DNA of 64,000 nt, taken from the NCBI GenBank assembly GCA_027627225.1, contig JAPFQT010000420.1, positions 62,001 through 126,000 on the forward strand, given 5' to 3'. Under the pieces are notes generated by a model that saw only the letters and a program-made list of their open reading frames with translations, made no database searches and was not told the DNA's origin. Shown one piece after another: positions 56,241 to 64,000 of this stretch. This DNA is from Congeria kusceri. Taxonomy: Eukaryota; Mollusca; Bivalvia; Myida; Dreissenidae. The position numbers were made by a program, and so were the translations under genes. The stretch's first letter is position 1. Each line of letters starts with the position of its first letter.

Positions 56241-56740
56241 TATTTCATCCACGACACGGATGTTCCGGTTTAGCGATGGGACAATTGACATGGTGCAGAC
56301 GACAATTAGGCAGACGTTAAATTATGCAGACAACACGCGGACAGGAGGCGCTATAAGACCTCCGTAGGACCATAATTTTCACAAATCATATTTTTCACGT
56401 CTGTGAATAAAAGGATCTCATTATTCACGGGTGTGAAAATTGAGATCTTATTCTTCATACATCACAGTCTTATTATTCACAATTTCTGTGAATTTGTGAT
56501 CACATCCAGTTTTTGATATGTAATGAAATCATATTCTTCAGTAATCCTCATGCATACCCCGTTTTAGGCAAAGTGCATTATTCACACTTAAAAATGTGAC
56601 AAATAAGATCCTGTTATTCACAGATGTATGAAAAATATGATTATATAGACCTCCAACTTGCAGCACCACTCGAGCAATGGTTTTCTTTTAAATCAATACA
56701 ATAATGATTGCAAATCTATTGAAATGTTTCTATGATTTCA
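56241..56740 (+). mobile_element. Composite element, conserved left segment (copy 2)
   Basis: Matches 35150-35420: 'cacgacacggatgttccg', 'gatgggacaattgaca', 'cagacgaca', 'gcgctataagacctcc', then, after an inserted MITE, 'agacctccaacttgcagcac'+'cactcgagcaatgg'. Confidence 0.8.
56364..56646. mobile_element. MITE 'GTAGGACCATA', copy 3, with 8-bp target duplication
   Basis: AGACCTCC is present at 56356-56363 and 56647-56654. The uninterrupted site exists at about 35377-35385 ('ctctataagacctccagctt'). The right terminus is diverged. An 8-bp duplication points to a hAT-type or related DNA transposase acting in trans. Confidence 0.92.
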
Positions 56741-56744
56741 GGCG

Positions 56745-57075
56745 TCTAATTTTAGAAATAATTTTCGATTTATAGTTTTTGATCGGCCAATTAACAACGA
56801 TTTGGAGTTCCAATGCTAAGGAATTAAACCACGAGGGCGTAAGCCCGAGTTGTTCAATAATCACGCATCAGAACGACAAAGTGTTGTTTATTGGCCGATA
56901 AACAACGATAATTAATTCGATTCTAAAACGATTTCACATATATTTTTGCAATTGCAATTGGAACTACTTTTTACTATACTCCGCTTAGAATCGAAACTTC
57001 TTTTTGCGTTGTTTATTGGGTAGTTTAACATCGATAATTTTGTTCTTTGTGTATAGACAAATAAGAGAGTACCAT
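56745..57075 (+). mobile_element. Palindromic arm, copy 8 (forward)
   Basis: Starts TTTAGAAATAATTTTCGATT, hairpin GATCGGCCAATTAACAACG, centre CGAGGGCGTAAGCCCGAG, mirror CACGCATCAGAAC, second hairpin GTTGTTTATTGGCCGATAAA, 'cgcttagaatcgaaacttct' and 'tgcgttgtttattgggtagt'. Confidence 0.88.
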
Positions 57076-59491
57076 ATATTAATGAAACGACGTTGGATAA
57101 TGGGAAGAGGAGTGTAGTTTTTATTCAACATCACGAACAATAATTTAAGGAACATGTTTTATAATGGATTAATCGAAATAAAGCGGATTGCCTTGCATAT
57201 TAGAACATCATGTTTACTGAAAAAAAAGACACTTCATAATTTGATACAAGAAGCAGAAAGCGAAAAACTATACGCAGTCAGATTTCTTCTTTGGCTGAGT
57301 ATATCATACAGTGTGTTTTGATAGTTTTTTTTAAATTTTGCTATCTAATTAACTCAATTTTAATACAAGTAAATTAATCTTTAAGCCCGGAATTATGTCA
57401 GCATCAATACTAATTTTAATGACTAAGTATTCAGAAGAAAGAAAGCAACTGTATTGTGGACAACACAAATTAGCAGGCTTATATACAGCGACACTTTTTA
57501 AGGGCAAAAGATTTTCGTTTCTCGTTTGTACATCCTATAAAAGCGGTCTTCAAAAATCCTTCGGCCTCGGTTGACATCACTCTCCTCGGGTTGCAATATT
57601 TACTGTATCCCTTAACTGCCTATGATATGTATATAATATGATGATGATATTTTGATCGCGAACACAAAAAATAAAGAGCCGCATAATCATATATGAATTG
57701 TTTTTATTTGTATGATATTTTATTATATTCCCTCATGGAATTTGCTTTACCATTCAATTATAAATAATACATAGTTAGTAAATACAATTGCAACAGTATT
57801 AACTGCTCAAATAAAACAATAAAATATCTCTCATATTCAGGGTAGTGTTTATTTCGTTATAAACTATTCGGGTGACACACATTTGGTCAATGTATAAATA
57901 TGGTTGTTAGTTTGCGAAATCTGATTGATTAAAAGTTTCAGCAAATCATACCCTTGAAAAAAACTGTATAAACTGCAAACCCATATGCTTGATCATTATT
58001 GCCTATTAAATGTATTGTATATGGCCACTGTTAGACTACAGCCCGAATGCAGTGATCAACAGATCACAAAATGTACGTACTCGCGCAGTGCCTGAACTCG
58101 CCTCTGTCCTAAATTCGCCACCCCATCCACATCATGTTAGTATTACGTTTACTTTTTTGTTGATTTGTATGGATCAATCAGACGTTTTCCTGAACACTGC
58201 TGGCGAATGTTCTTCTCGATATGTTGAGTAATTCAATATTTACTCCAATTGTTTTGTCAATGACCCCTAAATGTAAATGAACTGCACGGGGGGAATCCAT
58301 CTCCTACTGCGCACGCGCAATTTTGAAGCACCGCGTGGTATCCACATTAAAATTTAATTATTGTGTATTAATATTATGTCCATATTAGAATGTGCAACAT
58401 AAAAACATCAGTTATTTATTAGCAATAAATACAATTAAATGCGGAAAAATATTTTATGACCAGCACATTTAATAGAAGTCACTTCGGTAATTTCACGCCG
58501 CTTAAAAGCGCATTACTTACCCCCCTCCCCCCTTCACCCGCAGGGCCTCAGTTTCAGAGCCATATACAACTGATTTATTATTAGAAATAGAAAAGAAGTT
58601 TTTTTTAAGAAAATTTAATTATGTATTAATAATAAACACCGAACTGCTTCATAATAAAGCTTGACTTTAAACAATAGTCAAATGTAGAACAGTTCTGTAT
58701 TTACGATTTTTCACCATGTTTTTTTTATAAACACTTGAAAAAATATATCCGAAAAAGAAAGTGTTTTTTGTTTTAAACTCAATAGAAATTGCTTGCAAAC
58801 GGATCACATAGAAAAATATCAATTTCAAGCAATTTTAAAAAGGGGTGGCGGATTTAGGCACTACCACGCTAATTGTTTTAAAATGTTTGACTCTTCAATC
58901 TCGCTTTTGTCTATGCCAAGTACTCGATTGGTTAACTACTTTTGAATATATCGTAAAAATACCCCCAAATGTGGCGGATTTAGGCACTGCGCCAGTATAA
59001 TAATTGTAGTAGTGCAATGTTTGTTCTTCCACGCTCTTTAATCAACATTTTCCTCACCATAAACTGCTGACCTTACAATTTGGAGCACAATATTTTTTCC
59101 GACATAAAAATAAGGAAAAAGTGTTAATTATATGCACGATATACAGCACTTCGTAAATATTAACGAATCTACATATAGACATATAACTGCAAAGCACACG
59201 AGGTATGTCAGAAAAAAACCCCGTGTAAAACACGAATGAAATAAAACATACCAGTATTCACTAAACCGTTTTAATAATCTAGTCATTAAACTATATACTG
59301 TTACTTTAAATTACACACACACACACGCACGAAATATCGTTGCATTTGAATAACAGTAAATAGCGTAATGTTATCAACAAACGTACATGATATAACCGAA
59401 GCGAGGCAAGTCGCATCAATATAGACTTCGAAATACTGTCAACGTCCAATATTAAGAAAAGTGCGCACCGTGACAGTCTATTTAACTACAA
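57076..59491 (+). mobile_element. Composite element interior (copy 2)
   Basis: Colinear with copy 1 (36465-37185 and 37521-37682) from about 57680, apart from the 916-bp insertion at 58080-58995 and absence of the reverse arm. Shared words include 'tgtttttatttgtatgatat', 'ttgattaaaagtttcagcaa', 'ctcaccataaactgctgacc', 'catatagacatataactgca' and 'cgaaatatcgttgcattt'. No open frame of note. Confidence 0.82.
58080..58995. mobile_element. 916-bp non-autonomous transposon at a TA site
   Basis: Left CTCGCGCAGTGCCTGAACTC and right (reverse complement) CTGGCGCAGTGCCTAAATCC are inverted repeats; TA flanks both ends (58078-58079, 58996-58997). Copy 1 of the composite element lacks this stretch. A second, internal pair (cctaaattcgccacccc at about 58109 and ggggtggcggatttagg at about 58852) repeats the terminal motif. 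TA duplication suggests Tc1/mariner-type mobilisation. No transposase frame. Confidence 0.85.
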
Positions 59492-60570
59492 TCAGACGAA
59501 ACAACGGCGTGACAAAACCATGTGACACAACGACGGACCACAACCAGGCGACACTACGACGTAACACAACCAGGCGACAGAACCACGTAGCACAACCAAG
59601 TAACACAACGACGTAACACAATCAAGCAAAACAACGACGGAAAACAATCAAGCAACACAACGATGGAAACCAATCTGGTGACACAACGCCGTTACACAAC
59701 CAGCTGATACAACGACGGAACATAACCAGGTGATACAACGACGGAACCCAACCTGGTGACAAAACGACGAAACACAGCCACGTGACACAATGACGGAACC
59801 CAACCTGGTGACAAAAACAACGGAGCACAACCAGGCGTCAAAATGACGTAAAACAACCAGGTGACACAATGACGGAACACAACCAGGCGACACAACGACG
59901 TAACACAACCAGGCGAAACAACGACAGATCACAACCAGGCGACACAACGACGTTACACAACAAGGCGACACAACGCCGTGACACAACCAGGCAACACAAC
60001 GACGTAAGACAATCGGGTGACACAACGACGTAACAGAACCTGGTGACACAACGATGTGACACAACCAGGCGACTCAACGACAGATCACAACCAGGAGACA
60101 CAACGACGTGACACAACCAGGCGACACAACGACGAGAGACAATCAGGCGACACAACGACGTAACATAACCTGGTGACACAACGACGCGACACAACCAGGC
60201 GACAAAACGACAGATCACATCCAGGCGACACACCGACAGTCACATCCAGGTTACACAACGACAGATCATATCCAAGCGATACAACGACGTGACACAACCA
60301 GGCGACACAACGACAAATCATATCTAGGCGACACAACGACGTGACACGACCAGGCGATACAACGACCGATGACATCCTGGCGACACAACGACGTGACACA
60401 TCCAGGCGACACAACGATGTGACACAACCAGGCGACAAAACGACGTAACACATCCAGGCGACACAACGACGTAACACAACCAGGCCACACAGTGTGGTAA
60501 CGCAAGAAGGCGAAACAACAAAGCAACACATCCAAGCGACGCAATGACGTAATACAACCAAGCGATGAAT
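59492..60570. repeat. 26-bp minisatellite array 4 (~41 copies)
   Basis: Unit cgacacaacgacgtaacaca plus accagg. Preceded by the same leader as array 1, which shows that arrays 1 and 4 are parts of the same element. - strand frames up to 165 codons are by-products of the stop-free unit. Confidence 0.95.
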
Positions 60571-60632
60571 CAACGTTATCATGAATCAAAATCGTAGTAA
60601 TAATCGCGAATAAAGATTATACACAAAATATT

Positions 60633-60815
60633 TTTTAAGAAATAATTTTCGATTTATAACAACGATTTTAAGTTCTTATGCGTAGGAATGAAACCACGAT
60701 GGTATTAGTCCGAGTAGTTTAATAGCCACGCAGCAGAACGACAAAGAGTTGTTTAATGGCCGATTAACAACGATAATTTTGTTTTTGTCTATAGAAAAAT
60801 ATGCGAGTGTCGCGT
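60633..60815 (+). mobile_element. Palindromic arm, copy 9 (forward, internally deleted)
   Basis: TTAAGAAATAATTTTCGATT, 'aagttcttatgcgtaggaat', mirror 'cacgcagcagaac', hairpin GTTGTTTAATGGCCGATTAA, then directly 'gataattttgtttttgtcta', skipping the middle segment. Confidence 0.85.
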
Positions 60816-60847
60816 AAGAAATGGCCTACATCTTATTATACATTTTA

Positions 60848-61085
60848 CAACCTTGTGTTCTCAGGTTCGAGCCCCCGTTATACCCTAACCTACTAACTCG
60901 GCTTTCGCATGATACGTTAAACCGTGGTGCAGTGTACTAGGTGCTTCACACCGGGCACTAAAAGACCCAGGGTCGCCTCTGAAACGGGGCGTGTCCTGTA
61001 TCTTGCACTATCCCCCGTAACCCACTTCAAGTCTTCTGGGGGCGATGGCCATATGGCAGAGAATCCCGGTGCACTCCATAAAATG
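60848..61085 (+). mobile_element. tRNA-derived SINE, + strand
   Basis: Begins inside a tRNA-like head with B box CAGGTTCGAGCCCC; then 'ccctaacctactaactcg', 'tgcagtgtactaggtgcttc', 'gggcactaaaagacccaggg' and 'tcgcctctgaaacggggc'. Same family as 7675-7935 in opposite orientation. The 170-codon + frame (60924-61436) starts within it and is not called a gene. Confidence 0.78.
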
Positions 61086-62485
61086 TACACACACATGTTT
61101 ATGATTCAAGTTCTGAGACTGGGAGGTCGACAGGTTTTTGCAAAATTAGGAGCAGATCCTCTTGTTCTCTTTCACAACACAGGTAAGGGATCAAGGGAAG
61201 GATCGTGCACGTGTTGTTGGTGCACGTGTACTGGACTATACGAGGGAGGGCGGCAAGTCTCAGGGAGACCTGACTTCCGGGTTGCAGTTATCTGGTACGC
61301 AAAGTATCCAGTCACAACCTGGCAAGTGAGAATGAGGAAAATGCAAGCAGACGGCGTGTTCAGAACGAGGACGGAGTTATATATATACCACTGGTTGGAT
61401 TTTTGGTACTATTTGCCAGAAATGTTCCTCGGTTGATCCGCTTTCAAATTCCTTCAAAGTATTTTGATTCGCCCCATTGGGCGGCGCAAATTTTCTTATA
61501 TGGCTATATTGAAAACTTTGAAAATCTTCTTGTCCGAAACCAATTTATAATATACTCAGGTGAGCGATAAAGAGCCATAATGGTCATCATGTTTTATGTA
61601 ACTTTTTGTTTATTGTGAGTTTGTTGTCTGTAATATCTTATGTTCTTATGCCACGTTATAGTATTGCTTGATTATGCAGAACGAAATTATGTGTGGTTGT
61701 AAGGCTTAATATTTGAAATTATGTGTAAATGAGGCTGAATAAGCATACCGTTTTCAACATAGGGGGACCAATAAACTTTAATGAACACAATTGGTAATTG
61801 TTCATTAAATCAAGGGCAATAACCCTGGAGAAGAGAACATTGACTGATCCAAATAAAACTTGATGTGCACTATGTTAGTACATATTTTATATTTATTTTA
61901 AGTTCCATGGAATTCTACCAGCCACGTACTGTGAAATGGCGGCGGACAGAATTTAAGCGTAAAGGACGGACGAAAGGACTGACTGACGAGTTACGACTAG
62001 GAGTATGGATATTACACTAAGTAATTATCACGAATAAAAACATTTTGTGGCATATAGAAAATGTCTTTTTTTTACATTCATTATTCAGTTTTGGAAATGG
62101 TATTGTTAGGAAAAAAACGAAATCGAAAACTAAGCATTGTCCATTATGTCCTCAAGCCTTTTTATTAACACAAGTTTAAAGCGAAATGTTATGTCTCATA
62201 AGAATGTATGTATTAAACATGTTCACGAGTAGAGTGCTGGGATAGATGTGTGAATTGCTAACCAGTGTCCGATTTTTCAAAAATTCGTAAGCATGTTATA
62301 ACAGGATTAACTTTGTTAATGTGGTCAAACGTGTTACATGTTGAATGAAAAGTTTGTCAAACAATCACAACAAATAATATAGTGAGTTGTAAAATAATAT
62401 TATAATTGTATTTTTTATCGATGAAATTAGAGACTTAAGCCAGTTTTCCTTATGCCAAATTGAGAAAAGTGGAGCCAGCTACCTA
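61086..62485. other. No supported gene; degenerate repeat remnants
   Basis: 61086-61430 is GC-richer and open (Cys, Trp and Gly-rich text), perhaps a LINE remnant. About 61800-62000 has 'caagggcaataaccctggag' and 'gtaaaggacggacgaaagga' repeat words. The rest is AT-rich. Confidence 0.4.
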
Positions 62486-62640
62486 ACAACAGAACAGAAC
62501 AGAACAGAACAGAACAACTCTTTATTAGTTTCACAGATTACAAAACATAAATAGTTTGTAATAACAAGTGAGCATATATAAACACAAAAAGGCATACAAA
62601 AATACACAAACAATGTTTTGTGCAACACTTCATGTGGGAA
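62486..62640 (-). mobile_element. LINE/SINE-like 3' tail with (TGTTC)n
   Basis: Read on the - strand, 'aataaagagttgttctgttc' runs into six TGTTC repeats (62486-62517). A short tandem tail after an A/T-rich 3' end is the mark of RTE-like LINEs and the SINEs they mobilise. The body to its right on + is degenerate. Confidence 0.55.
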
Positions 62641-63002
62641 AGTGGTCATGGTGAGATGCTTCCTTTAATAGCAAAAAATAATTTTAATGGAAGAAATTGG
62701 GCAGAAAGGAAGAAATTTAACAATACATATCACATTGTGTAATATATTAAACTATACACTGACATTACGCATATTTATGTAAGTTTATCACGCACATTTA
62801 TTTGAGCTTAATGTAGTTGTATTTAATAGGAAGATATACATCTATTTAGAAAGATGAACATCGAGATTTCAATTTCAAAAAATTCTAATACCACAAACAT
62901 CTTATTATGTGTTGTCACAAAAACTAACAAACACATGGAATAAAAACAACAACAAACAAAATAATCATGCTAATAATGATAATAATAATGGTGATGATGA
63001 AA

Positions 63003-63023
63003 ATAATAATAATAATAATAATA

Positions 63024-63054
<31 letters not shown>

Positions 63055-63080
63055 TATTATTATTATTATTATTATTATTA
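63003..63080. repeat. (AAT)n(ATT)n palindromic microsatellite
   Basis: About 50 bases of AAT followed directly by about 28 of ATT, so the run is self-complementary. Confidence 0.95.
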
Positions 63081-63148
63081 TAATTATAACAATTATAATA
63101 ATTATGATAATTAATTAACGGAAGCAGGCCATTGAGTTCTTTGTCGTA

Positions 63149-63345
63149 AGGTCGCGGTGGCGTAGTGGATATGGTGTCCCCCTTGCGATCGGGAGGTCCC
63201 GGGTTCGATCCCCACTCCGGGAGAGTTCTCAAGATCTCCCACAAAGACACCAAGTACTGGTTCTATCCAGGAAACGGACTCGAGAGTGTCTCTATAAGCC
63301 TAAGGCTTTCGATGCAATCGAGCTTAAATAAATAGGTTTACACTA
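63149..63345 (+). mobile_element. tRNA-derived SINE, well preserved
   Basis: A box GTGGCGTAGTGGATA, B box GGGTTCGATCCCC and an intact T arm (cccgggttcgatccc) make a clear tRNA-like head (63150-63222). The body continues 'caagtactggttctatccag', 'gaaacggactcgagagtg', 'cctaaggctttcgatgcaat' and 'cgagcttaaataaata'. The continuous body and AAATAAATA tail show it is a SINE, not a free-standing tRNA gene. Confidence 0.85.
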
Positions 63346-63389
63346 TAACGCAGGTAAGATTTGCAGTGAAAAACAACTGCTCGTAAGTG

Positions 63390-63600
63390 ACGGTTCGTGC
63401 CATTGTTTTCGTCGGAAGCTTGGTACACCTGTACCAATATATACGGAGGAGGAAGGGACAGAAGTCAGTAACCACTTGCTTCCGGTTTGTATACTTCTGG
63501 TATACGATTCAGCTTGACCTTATCAGCATTTAAAGCCCGACAAGATGTTTCCAATTTAAACATGGGACATATTAATCGAAAGACCAATTAACAAACTTTC
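63390..63600 (+). mobile_element. Composite-element related segment (copy 4, partial)
   Basis: 'gtcggaagcttggtacacct', 'ccacttgcttccggtttgta', 'cgattcagcttgacc', 'cccgacaagatgtttcc' and 'aacatgggacatatta' parallel 47960-48060 and 35150-35230. Confidence 0.6.
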
Positions 63601-64000
63601 GTTAACATTCAGTATTTGCATTTTCGGATATAACCGTTTAATTTTGACTAAATACGCCATTCGTGGTCGTTGACGCCAATTATAATTATATCGGCTCAGC
63701 GGAGCCGCGTAACGGCCCGTAATCGACGTAAAAGTGTTACTATTTTTAGTAACACTGTGTATTATACTAAGGTTATCCTAAATGCTCACAAGTCTGACGT
63801 CAAAATGTATACATGAAAAGGGCCAAACAAACACGACCCTTATTATAAATTCATTTATGATCTCAGAAGGCGTACACTATTTTCCCGTTATAGATAACAT
63901 ATTTTAACCGTTATTAAATGCCAGTATTTATATCTAATTTTTTTTTTAAAGAAATGCCCCCCTTAATGCCCTTTTCGATGACACAGTCTCTTTAACATCA
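63601..64000. other. No feature seen
   Basis: AT-rich; no frame or repeat supported up to the window edge. Confidence 0.5.

Noticed and set aside
60924..61436. 170-codon + frame
   Set aside because: Starts inside a tRNA-derived SINE and has no recognisable domain; kept only as a possible LINE remnant.
63149..63222. Functional tRNA gene
   Set aside because: The A and B boxes are good, but the sequence continues into a SINE body and the acceptor stem is not closed.

Overview
The window is animal nuclear DNA, most likely from a bivalve mollusc. The evidence is short GT-AG-split exons separated by repeat-filled introns, an AT-rich background, tRNA-derived SINEs, and several families of degenerate roughly 150-190 bp repeats carrying phrases such as 'ccataactctgtcaaaa' and 'agctcacctgag', which I associate with bivalve genomes. 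The species cannot be named from sequence alone. Genes occupy only a few percent of the window. Almost everything else is transposon-derived or tandem repeat.

Genes, left to right. (1) The last two coding exons of a + strand gene (930-1033, 3241-3297) with its stop codon and an AATAAA at 3626. (2) A compact - strand gene (9101 to 7352) assembled here from four exons whose phases fit, giving a predicted 77-residue acidic, Ser-rich protein of unknown function. Genes 1 and 2 converge. (3) The last three exons of a RecQ-like DNA helicase on the - strand (14866 to 13701), with helicase motifs V and VI and a Cys-rich tail. (4) A tentative - strand gene (26854 to 24751) with a CCAAT-rich upstream region and two possible 3' exons that share a coding motif. 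(5) An unrecognised 97-codon frame at 47712-48005.

Repeat landscape. 0-13 kb: degenerate tandem repeats, a MITE, SINEs and a near-perfect 714-bp tandem duplication. 16-25 kb: a candidate solo LTR, trinucleotide blocks, and 23-bp and about 21-bp minisatellites. 27-61 kb: a large repeat system. Its recurring parts are an approximately 330-bp arm built of nested palindromes (about ten copies, both orientations), an interior segment shared by two distant copies, and four arrays of one 26-bp minisatellite. Into this are set a 2.3-kb transposon with arms of about 500 bp, a 73-bp satellite whose monomer is four consecutive hairpins, and several MITEs, one with a clean 8-bp target duplication and an empty-site relative in the same window. 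60-64 kb: SINEs, a LINE-like 3' tail and a palindromic AAT/ATT run.

The strongest candidates for something undescribed are the palindromic-arm plus 26-bp-minisatellite composite element (35.1-40.3 kb and 56.2-60.8 kb) and the four-hairpin satellite (48.4-50.1 kb). All assignments come from reading the sequence. No database search was run.
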